DNA of 64,000 bases from JAXLYE01 sp046351595. GTDB lineage: Bacteria > Myxococcota_A > Polyangia > Palsa-1104 > JAEUJZ01. The position numbers were made by a program, and so were the translations under genes. Of the stretch, positions 40,267 through 50,182 are shown piece by piece. The stretch's first letter is position 1. Every line of letters starts with the position of its first letter. The DNA is taken from NCBI GenBank assembly GCA_046351595.1, contig JAXLYE010000001.1, forward strand, positions 1,054,001 to 1,118,000. The letters are read 5' to 3'. The notes under the pieces were generated by a model that saw only the letters and a program-made list of their open reading frames with translations, searched no databases and had not been told where the DNA came from.

Positions 40267-42468
40267 ATGCGAGGGGCTCTCTCGGGACCGCTGTATGCGC
40301 TGGCACAACGGGAGCGCCAGCTCCAGACCCTGCCGCTTCTGGCCCAGGCCGCGGCCCACCAGCGGCTCTGGGACGCGCCGGGGGACGGCGACGGGACGCC
40401 GCTGTGGGCTGCGGTGACGCCGCCGCGTGACGGCCAGTTCTACGCGCCGTTCCGGCTTGTGCGCAGCGAGCTGCGAACGGCGCTGCTCGACTCGGGCCTG
40501 TGCCTCTTGCGCGGCGAGGGCGAAGGGGCCCGCGTCCACCCGCTGGGCAGCGAGGCGCGGGCGTCGCTGTGGGCGTCTCTGGTGCCGCTTGCGGACCTGC
40601 TGCAGGGGCCGATCCACGACGAGGAGCCGGCGCTGGCGGTGGCGCTCTCGGTGGCGCGGTCGCAGCGGCAGGGCCGCCCGCTCGACGAGCTCTTGGCGCT
40701 GCTGCCGCGGGAGCTGCCGCAGGAGCCGGCGCTGCGCGGCGCGCAGCTGTTGCGTGGCCAGGTGATCGCCTGCGCCGCGGACGTGCCACAGGCGCTGCGC
40801 AGCCAGGCGCTGGAGTCGACGCTTTTGCTGCTCGGGCCCGAGCACCCGGTGCCGATGCAGTGGCGGGCGCTGGAGATCGCCGAGCTCTTGCTCGCCGGCA
40901 CCGACGCGGCCGGGCGGTCGACGGCGTTCGCGCAGATCCTCGGCGAGCTGCCGGGCGCGGTGCAGGCCGGCGCGGCCGCGGCCGCGGGCGACGTGCCGCT
41001 CGATGACTTCCTGGGCACGCTCCTGCAGGGCGGCGACACCACCGAGCTGCCGCAGCGCTACGCCCGCCCCTACCGCCGCCACGCCGCGACGCTGGCCTAC
41101 CTGCTCGGCGTGCTGATCGCGGCCGAGCCCAAGCTGTTGCCCGGGATGCAGACGGCGCTGTCGCTCTTGCCGGCCGATGCGGCGACGGCGCTGTGGCCGG
41201 CGCTGCTCGGCGGCGTCATGACCCACGGGGCGCCGCCGCCCGTGCTCGAGCCGCTGCTGCTCGTGCAGGCGCGCTCCGATGAAACCGAGGCGCGGCAGGA
41301 GGCGCTGCGGGCGCTGGCGCGGGCGCAGGAGCCGTCGGAGGCGACGCGGCTCTCGCTGTCGCGCGGCGCCCGCGATCCGATCGCGGCGGTGCGCGCGGCG
41401 GTGGCGGCGGCCCTGTTGCCCGCGGGGCCGTGGGCCGGCTCGCTCTTGCACCGGCTGATCGACGACCCGGCGCCCGAGGTGCGGGCCGCGGCGGCCTGGA
41501 GCCTGCTCGGGCGCGGCGAGGCCGAGCCGGTGCTGCTCAGCGAGCTGCTCGACGACGTGAAGAACGGCGGGCCCGAGGCGCGGGCCGGCGCCGCCATGGC
41601 CGCCGCGGCGCTCGGCGCTTCCGACGAGAGCGTGGGCGAGATCCTGGCGCCGCTGGCGGCGTCGATCCAGGGCGCCTCGGAGTCCGAGTGGGCGGGGCTG
41701 CGGCGCTTCACCAGCGGCGTGTGGCCGCTCGCGGCCTGGACGGTCCACGACCCGTGCCGCCAGCTGCTGTACCGGCGCGCGGTCAGCGATCCTCTGTGGC
41801 TGCACGCCCTCGGGGCGGTGCTCGACAGCGAGCTCGGGCGGCTCGACGACGCGCCGGCCGAGCTCACCACGGGCCTCTTGGCCGCGGCGGTGCTGTGCCT
41901 GCGCGACGAGGCGGCGCAGCCGCGGCTCTTGGCCGCGCGCGTGGTCGGCGCCTACCGCGGCAGCGACCCGCGCGTGCTCGATCTGATGCTGGTCAACGAG
42001 CCGACGCACGAGGTGCTGCAGGTGCTGGCGGCGCTGTGCGCGGGCGCGGACACCGTGCACCCGCAGTGGGTCGCGCGCCTTTTGCCGCGCCTCGGCGACA
42101 CCGCGCCCGGGCTTTTGGCCGACGACACCCCGGCCGAGCTGGCGATGGCGTGCCTGGCCGAGCTGGCGGCGCCCGACGATGCCGCGGTGCAGGCGGCGCT
42201 GGCCCGGCGCTGCACCGACGGCGGCGCGCTCGGCGACGCGGCGCACGCGGCGCTCTCGCGGCTGCTCGCGCGCGGCCGCACGCTGAGGCCCGCGCCGGTG
42301 GCCCCGGCCGCGCCGGCCCCGACCGAGCCGACCCCGGCGCCCGAGCCGGTGACGACGACGCCGCCGCCGCCCGACCCGCCGGCCGGTGACCCGCCCGTCT
42401 CCCTCGCGCTGGCCCCCTCGCCCGAGCTGCCTTCGTCCGTCCTGCCCGATCCCGCCCGCGCGAGCTGA
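40267..42468 (+). CDS. HEAT/ARM-repeat protein
   Basis: 733 residues from ATG 40267. It is helical throughout, with Ala/Leu-rich helix pairs typical of HEAT repeats: DPIAAVRAAVAAALL, DPAPEVRAAAAWSLLGRG and GPEARAGAAMAAAALG (~370-470) are the clearest. The N-terminal ~130 residues (VTPPRDGQFYAPFRLVRSEL, LLRGEGEGARVHPLG) look like a separate globular part. The last ~50 residues are Pro/Thr/Ala-rich. HEAT solenoids bind other proteins. It is the first gene of a four-gene + strand run and is followed by a membrane protein after 28 bases. No exact family recognised. Confidence 0.78.
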   Translation: MRGALSGPLYALAQRERQLQTLPLLAQAAAHQRLWDAPGDGDGTPLWAAVTPPRDGQFYAPFRLVRSELRTALLDSGLCLLRGEGEGARVHPLGSEARASLWASLVPLADLLQGPIHDEEPALAVALSVARSQRQGRPLDELLALLPRELPQEPALRGAQLLRGQVIACAADVPQALRSQALESTLLLLGPEHPVPMQWRALEIAELLLAGTDAAGRSTAFAQILGELPGAVQAGAAAAAGDVPLDDFLGTLLQGGDTTELPQRYARPYRRHAATLAYLLGVLIAAEPKLLPGMQTALSLLPADAATALWPALLGGVMTHGAPPPVLEPLLLVQARSDETEARQEALRALARAQEPSEATRLSLSRGARDPIAAVRAAVAAALLPAGPWAGSLLHRLIDDPAPEVRAAAAWSLLGRGEAEPVLLSELLDDVKNGGPEARAGAAMAAAALGASDESVGEILAPLAASIQGASESEWAGLRRFTSGVWPLAAWTVHDPCRQLLYRRAVSDPLWLHALGAVLDSELGRLDDAPAELTTGLLAAAVLCLRDEAAQPRLLAARVVGAYRGSDPRVLDLMLVNEPTHEVLQVLAALCAGADTVHPQWVARLLPRLGDTAPGLLADDTPAELAMACLAELAAPDDAAVQAALARRCTDGGALGDAAHAALSRLLARGRTLRPAPVAPAAPAPTEPTPAPEPVTTTPPPPDPPAGDPPVSLALAPSPELPSSVLPDPARAS

Positions 42469-42496
42469 TAGACTCCCCACCCAAGGAGCGCCTGCC

Positions 42497-43528
42497 ATGC
42501 AGTCCTGGGTCCGTGTCGCCAGCGTCGTCCAGCTCCTTCTCGTCGAGCTCTTCGCCATCTTCTGCCTCGCCGCGGTCAGCGCCCGCCTGATCGCGCGGGG
42601 CGGCGCGCTCGGCTGCCCGGCCCAGGGCGGCGGCCTCGATGTCGCCTTCTTCCTCGGCCTGGGCGTGGGCCTTCTGGCCGCGGCCTACGTGCTCGTCCGC
42701 ATCTTCCGCCCGCGCGAGCTCGATCAGTCGGTGCGGCCGGTGCTCAACGTCGGGCCCGTGGCCGTGGTCAACCCGGCGATCGATGCGGCGCGCTACTCGT
42801 TCAGCAGCACGCACCCGGCCTACGCGCTGCTCGACCTGAGCTGCGCGATCCCGTTCTTCTTCGTGTACCTGATGGGCCAGCACCCGCCGGCCTACGCCGG
42901 CTGCGGCGCCACGTTCTCGTACCTGCTCGGCCGCATCGCGCTCGCGCTGGTGCTGGTGTTCCCGCTGATCCGGCTGTTCGCGTGGTTCGTGCTGGGGCGG
43001 CGCGTCGCCGTGGCCTCGCACTGGGAGACGACCAAGCCGATCCTCTTGTTCCTTGGGCTGACGCTGCCGATCTACCTGAGCATCCCGCTCATGGTGTACG
43101 TGCCGCTGTGGCGGGCGCCGCGCGTCGACGGCCAGAGCTTCGCCGGCGGCCTCGGTGCCCACCCCGAGCTCGCCGGGCGCACGGTGCGGCTGGTCGGCGC
43201 GCTTGTGCCGGCGACCGCGATCCGCTGCGTCTGCAGCGAGCGCGATCCGCTGGCCTGCCGGGTCGCCGCGGTGCGCATCGACCTGGGCGCGGCCGGGGAC
43301 GTGATCGTGCGCGGCGTCTCCAGCGATGCGGACGCGCTGCGGGCGCTGGCCGAGCGGCCGGACGTCAAGGCCGGGCGCGAGGTGACGCTGTACGGCACCC
43401 TGGGCCCGCTGCCGACCCCGTCCCAGGATCCCCGCCAGGCCGCGGCCGAGCGCGTCGACTGCGGCCTCGCCGAGCTCGGACCCGCGCCCGCCGCCGGCCG
43501 CGCCTACCTGAAGGCCGAGCTGCCCTGA
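42497..43528 (+). CDS. Polytopic membrane protein with soluble C-terminal domain
   Basis: 343 residues. ATG 42497 follows AAGGAG. About five membrane segments lie in the first ~205 residues (VVQLLLVELFAIFCLAAV, AFFLGLGVGLLAAAYVLV, LLDLSCAIPFFFVYLMG, IALALVLVFPLIRLFAW, ILLFLGLTLPIYLSIPLMV). The C-terminal ~135 residues form a beta-rich domain with an internal duplication feel (GRTVRLVGALVPATAI and GREVTLYGTLGPLPTP) and paired cysteines (IRCVCSERDPLACRV). It lies between the HEAT gene and the giant Lys-rich gene in one run. Family not recognised. Confidence 0.75.
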   Translation: MQSWVRVASVVQLLLVELFAIFCLAAVSARLIARGGALGCPAQGGGLDVAFFLGLGVGLLAAAYVLVRIFRPRELDQSVRPVLNVGPVAVVNPAIDAARYSFSSTHPAYALLDLSCAIPFFFVYLMGQHPPAYAGCGATFSYLLGRIALALVLVFPLIRLFAWFVLGRRVAVASHWETTKPILLFLGLTLPIYLSIPLMVYVPLWRAPRVDGQSFAGGLGAHPELAGRTVRLVGALVPATAIRCVCSERDPLACRVAAVRIDLGAAGDVIVRGVSSDADALRALAERPDVKAGREVTLYGTLGPLPTPSQDPRQAAAERVDCGLAELGPAPAAGRAYLKAELP

Positions 43529-43719
43529 GCGGCGCCGAGCTCGGTGCCCTCCTCCGGACCGCCTACCCTCCTGCCTCCGCCGCCCTGCCCGCCGCCGCTC
43601 CGAACTCGCCTGTCGGCGCCGCCTCGCGCACCTGGCAGTCAACACCGACCGGGCTCGCTCCGATAACCTGAAAGAGCAGGACCAGCGACCGCGATCGCTG
43701 CAGGCAGTAGGAGCCCCCG

Positions 43720-46700
43720 ATGAGTGTCCCCGCCCCGGCGCCGACGACCGAGATCAATATCAAGCAGTCTGGCGAGCCCCCCAGCGGCGAGGAGGCCAAG
43801 GCCAAAGCGCGCGAGATGAAAGCGCAGGAGATGAAGGCCAAGGAGAAGGCGCTCAAGGAGGGCAAGAAGGTCGACGGCGAGTCGCCGCTCAAGCCGACCA
43901 ACGTCGCGGTCCCGCAGGTCAAGCAGCCCTCGGCGCCCAAGGGCGATGCCAAAGGCGCGCAGAAGGCCAAGCAGAAGGGCGCCGAGGCCAAGCCCAAGGG
44001 GCCGCCGCCCAAGCCCAAGGAGTCCAAGGCCGACGCCAAGCCCGCGCCCAACAAGGGCGGCGCCAACGAGAAGGGCGCCAAGGCCGACGTCGACGCCGAG
44101 ATCCGCGACTACCTGGCCAAGGCGCCCAAGGACGAGTCCAAGCGCGAGATCCACGCCAACGTCAAGCAGCTCGCCGACGCCGCGGCCAACCTCGCCGAGT
44201 CGGCGCCGGCGCCCAAGGCCAAGGACGGCGCGGCCAAGAGCGCGCTCAAGTCCCTGGTCCCGGGCATGGACTCGCTCATGGCCAAGACCGACAAGGAGAA
44301 GGCCGACAGCGACTTCGGCAAGATGACCGGCGCGGGCGAGAACCCGTACGCGCAGTTTGACGGCACGCTCAAGACCTGGGGCAGCAAGATCTTCCGCGTC
44401 CGCAACTTCCTCTCGGGCGCCTCGAGCTTCCTCGGCAAGGTCGGCATGGTGCTGACGGTGATCGGCGTGCTGATCTCGATCACCGGCATCGGCGCGCCGC
44501 TCGGGGCGCCGATCGCGACGATCGGGCGCGTGCTCGGCGTCATCACGCTGGTGATGGACGCCATAAACTTCATCCTCAGCGCCGTCCTCACGGGCCTTCT
44601 GGCGATGGAGCTGGCGAAGGAGCCGCCGCCGGATCCGGCCAAGGTGCAGAAGCTGGCGGGGCAGCTGCTCGAGGAGTCGGCGAACACCTTCCAGGCGCTG
44701 CTCAGCGTCGGCATGGCGCTGCCCGGCGTGCAGAAGCTTGCGGGCATGGTCGCCGGCGGCGTCAAGAAGATGGCGACCGGCGTCGCCAAGATGGTCGGCA
44801 AGTTCATCGGCAAGGTCGGCCTCGGCGCCGCAAAGGGCCTGGGCAAGGTCCTCGCCGCGACGTGGAGCAAGACCAAGGCGCTGTTCGGCAGCACGCTCAA
44901 GAAGGCCGGCGGCCCGGGCGTGATGGACAAGATCAAGGGCGTGTTCACCAAGGGCACGGACCTCGCCAAGACCGGCTTCGGCAAGGCCAAGGACTTCGTC
45001 GGGCGCACCGGCTCGAAGCTGATCGACAAGGTCAACGGGCCGCTCGAGAAGGCGGTGGCCAAGTTCGAGAACACCGCCGTCGGCAAGGGGCTGAACAAGC
45101 TCGACGCCAAGGCGATCAAGTTCAACGAGGCGCTCGACAAGTACACCGGCAAGACGCTGCTCGAGCGCGGCGAGAACGCGGCCGGCTACTACGCCTCGAA
45201 GCTCGGGGCCAAGGCCGACGGCGTGGCCGAGCGCTGGGGCAGCAAGGCCGAGGAGTCCCTGGGCAAGCAGGCCGACAAGATCGAGGAGAGCGCCCAGAAG
45301 TCCGCCGCCGAGAACCTGAAGAAGCAGGAGCGGGAGGCGGCGGAGAAGGCGGCCAAGGAGGCCGAGGAGGCCGAGGCCAAGGCCGCCGCGGGCGAGGCCA
45401 AGGCCGGCACCGAGGCGCCCAAGCCCAAGGAGGAGGCGCCCAAGCCCAAGGAGGGCGAGCCCAAGCCCGAGGGCGACGCCGAGAAGGCGGCCGGCTCGAC
45501 GGAGCCCAAGAAGGAGCCGGGCGGCGACTGGGAGAAGTATCAGAAGGACAAGGAGGCCGCGCTCAAGCGCGCCGAGACGCAGAAGAAGCGCCAGCTCGAG
45601 GACGAGAAGAACGACGCCAAGGTCGACTACAACGCGGAAGACCGCAAGCTGCGGAACATGAAGAACCGCAAGAAGCGCGGCAACCGCAAGTACACCGACG
45701 AGCAGATCGCCGAGCAGGAGGCCAAGACCGCGGCCGCCAAGCAGAAGCTCGAGGGCAGCAAGGACAAGCTCCAGGTCGAGGAGGATCGCCTCGCCGCCAA
45801 GGAGGCCGCCGAGGCGCCGGGCAAGGCCGCCAGCGAGCGCGCCGAGAAGCGCCTGAACGACGCGCGCGGCGGCAAGAACGCCGAGGGCGAGGCCGCCGAG
45901 GGGCTGAGCGACGCCGAGAAGGCCGCGAACAGCGAGTGGAAGGACGCGCAGCACTGGAAGGATCCCGAGAAGGAAACCGCCGGCGGCATCTGGAAGGAGA
46001 AGGTCGGCGAGCAGCGCGAGCTCAGCAAGGAGAAGGACGAGGCGGCGAACGAGTCCAAGTCGGAGCAGGAGAAGAAGGCGCTGGAGCTTCTGCGCGAGCA
46101 GATCCACCACCAGACCGACGAGATCCACGACGACGTCGCCGAGCAGTCGGCGGCGCCGGCGGTGGCCGAGCTCGAGGGCGGCGGCGACGGCGGCGGCGGG
46201 CTGTTCGACGAGGTGCACGGCATGCTCGCCTCGATCGAGGGCGAGGACGGCGAGCACAAGGCCGGCGAAGAGGACAAGTCCGCCGACGAGGAGCACAAGC
46301 AGCCCGGCCAGGAGAACAAGGCCGACGAGGGCGGCGGCGGCGACGACCCCAAGGGCGACAAGAAGGATCAGGGCGGCGACTCAAAGGGCCCGGGCCCGCA
46401 GCAGCAGGCCGGCGCGGTGCCGTACTGGCCCGAGCTCCTCGACGAGTACAAGCAGGACCTGCAGACGCTGCAGAAGACGCGCGAGAGCCTGAAGAAGTAC
46501 CGCGAGGCGCAGATCGAGGGCTATAAGCAAGCCGCCGGCATCAAGGACAGCGCCGCCGAGCAGAAGGAGAAGGCCAAGAAGGGCCAGAAGGACTCCGAGC
46601 CGGTGAAGAAGGACGCGGGCGCGAACGCCAAGACGCTCGCGGACTCGGGGAAGAACGCGGCCAAGACCGGTGGTGAGGCGGGCAAGGGCCAGTCCAAGGA

Positions 46701-47793
46701 GAGCGAGGCCTCGAGCGCCGGACAGGAGGGCGCCTCGGCCGCGGGCACCGAGGTCCCGGATCCGCCGGCGCCGCACTGGTGGGATCACATCCTCAACATG
46801 GCCAAGAAGTTCATCTGCAACTACATCGGCAAGGCGCTGAAGTGGGTGCAGGACTGGTTCACGGACAAGATCATCTCGCTGTTCACCGGCGGCAAGCTGA
46901 ACCTCGACAAGGTCAACGCCATGGCCAAGGGCGTGCAGCAGCAGACCGGCGAGGACTCGAACAAGTCCAAGCAGAGCGAGGGCGACGCCGGCAAGGCGGG
47001 CGACAAGCAGAAGGCGAACGAGCAGAAGGCCGAGGAGGAGATGACCGAGGCCCAGAAGCTCCACGAGGAGTGCAAGAAGAACGTCGCCTCGGCCGACGAG
47101 CTCTTGACGACGATCGACGAGGTCGAGCAGCTGGTGCAGAAGGAGATCGCGCAGGGCGAGCAGTGGCTCAACGAGCTCAAGGCGTCGAAGGAGAAGGAGA
47201 AGCAGGAGCTCGCCGCCAAGGAAGCGCAGAAGCAGAAGGAGCAGGAGCAGAAGCAGAAGGAGCAGGAGAAGAAGGCGCAGGACGCGGCCAACAAGAAGGA
47301 CGGCAAGGACAAGGACAAGGCCACGCCCGAGCAGGTGCAGAAGCTCGGTCAGGCGGCCAAGGCGGTCACCGCCGGCAGCGCGCAGAACCACCAGAAGGTC
47401 GTGCGCGGCTTCGAGTCGGCCAAGAACGCGCTCTCGCAGAGCAAGGGCGACAAGCAGGTCAACCACGAGGCCGTCGAGTCCGCGGTCCAGGTCTTCGAGC
47501 AGCACGCGCGCGAGGCGGTCAGCCACCACCAGAGCGAGACCGACAGCGTGCGCGGCAAGATGGGCGCCGTCGCCGGCAAGGGCCAGATGAAGCGCAGCGA
47601 GATCCACGGCGTGGTGCAGGAGATCGAGGGCGCGGCCAAGGAATCGGATCAGGGCCTGACCGAGACCCTGCAGTCGCTGAAGAAGGCGTTCGAGACCAGC
47701 TACAAGGCGCAGCGCAAGCGCGGCAGCCACAAGTACGAAGGCCCGGGCCAGCACCTGCCCAACCACGGCCACGGCCACGCCCACGCCGAGTAG
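43720..47793 (+). CDS. Very large Lys/Glu/Ala-rich protein with hydrophobic core segment
   Basis: 1357 residues. ATG 43720 follows AGGAG at six bases. Residues 1-135 are Lys/Pro/Ala-rich and disordered. Residues ~236-301 hold a strongly hydrophobic stretch (VGMVLTVIGVLISITGIGAP, then VITLVMDAINFILSAVLTGLL), enough for two or three membrane passes. Residues ~330-450 are Gly/Lys amphipathic segments (KKMATGVAKMVGKFIGKVGL). From ~500 on it is mostly charged coiled coil with Ala-Lys-Glu runs, a Gly/Asp/Glu patch (~820-900) and a His-rich end (HGHGHAHAE). Only two Cys. The combination resembles cargo or toxin-like proteins of contractile injection systems more than structural proteins, but no catalytic domain was recognised. 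Function unknown. Confidence 0.75.
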   Translation: MSVPAPAPTTEINIKQSGEPPSGEEAKAKAREMKAQEMKAKEKALKEGKKVDGESPLKPTNVAVPQVKQPSAPKGDAKGAQKAKQKGAEAKPKGPPPKPKESKADAKPAPNKGGANEKGAKADVDAEIRDYLAKAPKDESKREIHANVKQLADAAANLAESAPAPKAKDGAAKSALKSLVPGMDSLMAKTDKEKADSDFGKMTGAGENPYAQFDGTLKTWGSKIFRVRNFLSGASSFLGKVGMVLTVIGVLISITGIGAPLGAPIATIGRVLGVITLVMDAINFILSAVLTGLLAMELAKEPPPDPAKVQKLAGQLLEESANTFQALLSVGMALPGVQKLAGMVAGGVKKMATGVAKMVGKFIGKVGLGAAKGLGKVLAATWSKTKALFGSTLKKAGGPGVMDKIKGVFTKGTDLAKTGFGKAKDFVGRTGSKLIDKVNGPLEKAVAKFENTAVGKGLNKLDAKAIKFNEALDKYTGKTLLERGENAAGYYASKLGAKADGVAERWGSKAEESLGKQADKIEESAQKSAAENLKKQEREAAEKAAKEAEEAEAKAAAGEAKAGTEAPKPKEEAPKPKEGEPKPEGDAEKAAGSTEPKKEPGGDWEKYQKDKEAALKRAETQKKRQLEDEKNDAKVDYNAEDRKLRNMKNRKKRGNRKYTDEQIAEQEAKTAAAKQKLEGSKDKLQVEEDRLAAKEAAEAPGKAASERAEKRLNDARGGKNAEGEAAEGLSDAEKAANSEWKDAQHWKDPEKETAGGIWKEKVGEQRELSKEKDEAANESKSEQEKKALELLREQIHHQTDEIHDDVAEQSAAPAVAELEGGGDGGGGLFDEVHGMLASIEGEDGEHKAGEEDKSADEEHKQPGQENKADEGGGGDDPKGDKKDQGGDSKGPGPQQQAGAVPYWPELLDEYKQDLQTLQKTRESLKKYREAQIEGYKQAAGIKDSAAEQKEKAKKGQKDSEPVKKDAGANAKTLADSGKNAAKTGGEAGKGQSKESEASSAGQEGASAAGTEVPDPPAPHWWDHILNMAKKFICNYIGKALKWVQDWFTDKIISLFTGGKLNLDKVNAMAKGVQQQTGEDSNKSKQSEGDAGKAGDKQKANEQKAEEEMTEAQKLHEECKKNVASADELLTTIDEVEQLVQKEIAQGEQWLNELKASKEKEKQELAAKEAQKQKEQEQKQKEQEKKAQDAANKKDGKDKDKATPEQVQKLGQAAKAVTAGSAQNHQKVVRGFESAKNALSQSKGDKQVNHEAVESAVQVFEQHAREAVSHHQSETDSVRGKMGAVAGKGQMKRSEIHGVVQEIEGAAKESDQGLTETLQSLKKAFETSYKAQRKRGSHKYEGPGQHLPNHGHGHAHAE

Positions 47794-47833
47794 ATCCCCC
47801 GACCCCGACGGCGAGAGCCCGGCGGGTCGGTGA

Positions 47834-47839
47834 TATAAT
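47834..47839 (+). promoter_or_regulatory. Extended -10 box of a probable leaderless TPR gene
   Basis: TGATATAAT contains a perfect TATAAT with the extended TG, six bases before GTG 47846. Confidence 0.6.
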
Positions 47840-47845
47840 TCCGCC

Positions 47846-48877
47846 GTGTTCGTCTCCTCGCGCTTCGCGCTCGGCCGTCTGCTCGCAGACCTCGAGCTGC
47901 TCGAGCGCAACGGCGAGCCGGCCGAGCAGGTGCGCTGCCTGCTGCAGATCGCGCGCAAGGGCGCGGCGCAGGGCTTCCTCGTAGCCGCGGCGCGCGCCTG
48001 TCGCATCGCGGCGCGGCTGGCCGAGCGCGACGAGGTCCTGCGCGGGCAGGCGCTCGGCCTGCTCGGCGAGGTGCTGGCGGCCGCGGGGCACGCGATCTTT
48101 GCGATCACGTGTTTCGAGCGCGCGGCGGCGGCGCTCGGGGTGGGCGGGCGTCCGCGGGAGGCGCGGGCGGCGCGGCTGTGCGCGGCCATCCTGCACGGCG
48201 AGCGCGAGCCCGAGACCGCGCGCGCCCGGCTGCTGGCGCTGCTCGACGAGCTCACCGCCGAGGCCGAGCCGGCGCTGTTCGCCGAGGTGCTGATCGCGCT
48301 CGGCGAGCTCGATCTCGATGCGCAGGAGTTCCGCGGCGCGCTGGTCTGCGCCGAAACCGCGGAGCGCGCGGCGGCGCTCGTACCGGCCACCGGAGCGGCT
48401 GCGGGCGAGCTGCGGGTGCGGGGGGCGGCGCTGCGCGGGGCGGCGCTGGCCGGGCTCGAGCAGGCGGGCGAGGCGATGCCGCTGCTCACCGCCGCCATCC
48501 ACGCGCTGCGCGGCGGCACGCGCCCGGCGACGCTCGGCCGCACGCTGGAGTGGAAGGGCTGGCTGCTGCTCTTGCGCGGCGAGCCGGCGCAGGCGCACGA
48601 CTGCTGGAAGGAGGCGCTGCAGGTGCGGCAGAAGGCGCGGCAGGCCGGGCCCACGGCGCTGCTGGCGCTGCGCCTGGCCGCCTCGCTGCAGGACAACCCG
48701 GCCGAGGCGCTGCGCTACCTGATCGTCGCCCTGGACACGCTGCGGCCGATGCGGCGTCCGCCGGCGGAGCTGGTCAGCTGGGCCGCGCGCCTCGCCCAGA
48801 GCCAGCCCGAGACGCAGCTGCACAAGCACCTGCAGCGGCTGTTGCAGCAGCTGCCGGCGGCGCCGTCGCGGGGCTAG
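47846..48877 (+). CDS. TPR-like helical repeat protein
   Basis: 343 residues from GTG 47846, the start fixed by the -10 box six bases upstream. The protein is a chain of Ala/Leu/Arg-rich helix pairs with TPR spacing: LLQIARKGAAQGFLVAAARA, LGLLGEVLAAAGHAIFAI, VLIALGELDLDAQEFRGAL and LLLLRGEPAQAHDCWKEAL. Its product likely works as a protein-binding scaffold. Its stop lies three bases from the stop of a convergent TPR protein. It follows the giant Lys-rich gene by 52 bases but seems to have its own promoter. Confidence 0.78.
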   Translation: MFVSSRFALGRLLADLELLERNGEPAEQVRCLLQIARKGAAQGFLVAAARACRIAARLAERDEVLRGQALGLLGEVLAAAGHAIFAITCFERAAAALGVGGRPREARAARLCAAILHGEREPETARARLLALLDELTAEAEPALFAEVLIALGELDLDAQEFRGALVCAETAERAAALVPATGAAAGELRVRGAALRGAALAGLEQAGEAMPLLTAAIHALRGGTRPATLGRTLEWKGWLLLLRGEPAQAHDCWKEALQVRQKARQAGPTALLALRLAASLQDNPAEALRYLIVALDTLRPMRRPPAELVSWAARLAQSQPETQLHKHLQRLLQQLPAAPSRG

Positions 48878-48880
48878 CCG

Positions 48881-50092
48881 CTACTCGCTCAGGCGCTTGC
48901 GGGCGGCGCGGACGGCGCGCAGCTCTGCGCACAGGCGCTCGAAGCGCGCGTCGCCCATCTCGGCGTGGATCGCGTCGAGCTGCGCGTCGACCAGCTGCGC
49001 CGCCTGCTCGCCGACCGTGTGGCGCAGCGCCGCGGCGCCGACCATCAAAAGCTCGATGGCCGCGACCTCGCGCTGGTGTGACAGCAGGATGTGCGCGGCC
49101 AGGGTCACGCCGCGCACGTAGGCCGGCAGGTTGCCGCGGTTGCCGGCCAGCACCGCGCTCTGGACCGCGGTGTCGACGCCGCCCTGGATCGCGCCCTGCG
49201 ACGACAGGACCGAGGCCAGGCCGGTGAGCCCGAGGAGCTGCAGCTCCGGCTGCCCGAGGTCGCGCGCCTCGTCGACCACGACCTGCAGGACCTTGCGCGC
49301 CTCGGGCAGGTGGCCGGCCGCCGACAGCCCGGCGCCGAGCGCCAGCCGCGCCTCGAGCAGGTCGAGCGGCGAGTCGTACGCCCGGACCAGCAGCGCCGCC
49401 TCGCGCAGGTGGCCGACCGCGATGTCGAGCTTGCCCCCGAGCTGCGAGAGCAGCGCCAGCCCCTGGTGCGCGGCGAAGCGCGCGTCCGGCGCCTCCACGG
49501 CTTGCCGATCGAGCTCGGCGAGCAGCTGCCGCAGCGCCGCCAGGCCGTCGGGATCCTGGGCCTCCATGGCGTGCTCGCCGATCGCCAGGCCGAGCGCCAC
49601 CGCGGTGCGGCCGCGCGCCCGCCCGCCCTTGGCGCCCGGCAGCTCGCTGACCGACGCCGCCACCTCGGCCAGGCGGCGCTCGGCCGCCTCGCGCTCGCCC
49701 CGGCGCAGCAGCAGCCGCGCCTCCAGGCAGCCTGTGCAGAACGCCTCTTCGAGCAGGCCCGCCGCGCGCAGCCGCGCCCGCGCCCGCTCGCACAGCGGCC
49801 CGACCTGATCGAGCTCGCCGTCGATCAGCTGCACCTCGGCGAGGCGCAGCAGGCAGCGACCCTCCAGGCCCGGCTCGGGCAGCGGCGCCAGGAGCCGCGC
49901 CGCCTCGAGCAGCAGGTTGCGCGGCACCGCGGCCCGGAAGCGCAGCGCCGGCTCGAGCTCGGCGCAGCGCACGAGCGCCTCGGCCAGCGCGCGCGGCTCA
50001 CCTTGCTCGCGGGCACGCAGAAGCGCGGCCTTGGCCTCGGAAAGGGCGGGAGTAGAGGGGGTGGGCAACTCACGGGCTCCTGATCTGCCCAT
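48881..50092 (-). CDS. TPR-like helical repeat protein
   Basis: 403 residues from ATG 50092; TTG 50068, behind AGGAG and downstream of a TAGGAT box, is a possible alternative. It has Ala/Leu/Glu helix pairs with tetratricopeptide spacing over most of its length: GRCLLRLAEVQLIDGELDQV, FAAHQGLALLSQLGGKLDIA, ARLALGAGLSAAGHLPEARK and LLGLTGLASVLSSQGAIQGG. No enzymatic or DNA-binding domain is seen. It is convergent with the other TPR gene, and the two may be distant paralogues. Role unknown, probably protein-protein binding in the cytoplasm. Confidence 0.78.
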   Translation of the reverse strand: MGRSGARELPTPSTPALSEAKAALLRAREQGEPRALAEALVRCAELEPALRFRAAVPRNLLLEAARLLAPLPEPGLEGRCLLRLAEVQLIDGELDQVGPLCERARARLRAAGLLEEAFCTGCLEARLLLRRGEREAAERRLAEVAASVSELPGAKGGRARGRTAVALGLAIGEHAMEAQDPDGLAALRQLLAELDRQAVEAPDARFAAHQGLALLSQLGGKLDIAVGHLREAALLVRAYDSPLDLLEARLALGAGLSAAGHLPEARKVLQVVVDEARDLGQPELQLLGLTGLASVLSSQGAIQGGVDTAVQSAVLAGNRGNLPAYVRGVTLAAHILLSHQREVAAIELLMVGAAALRHTVGEQAAQLVDAQLDAIHAEMGDARFERLCAELRAVRAARKRLSE

Positions 50093-50182
50093 CCTACCGC
50101 GCCGGGCGCTCGACTGATACACAGGGCACCGGATTTTGTCCGGTGCGAAACCCCGCGCGGCAAGCGCGCGGCGGGGGGGAGG

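Noticed and set aside
43639..48696. Leu/Val-rich minus-strand frames opposite the giant Lys-rich gene
   Set aside because: Antisense of Lys/Glu/Ala codons yields Leu/Ala runs that mimic membrane proteins; the + strand has the ribosome site and coherent architecture.
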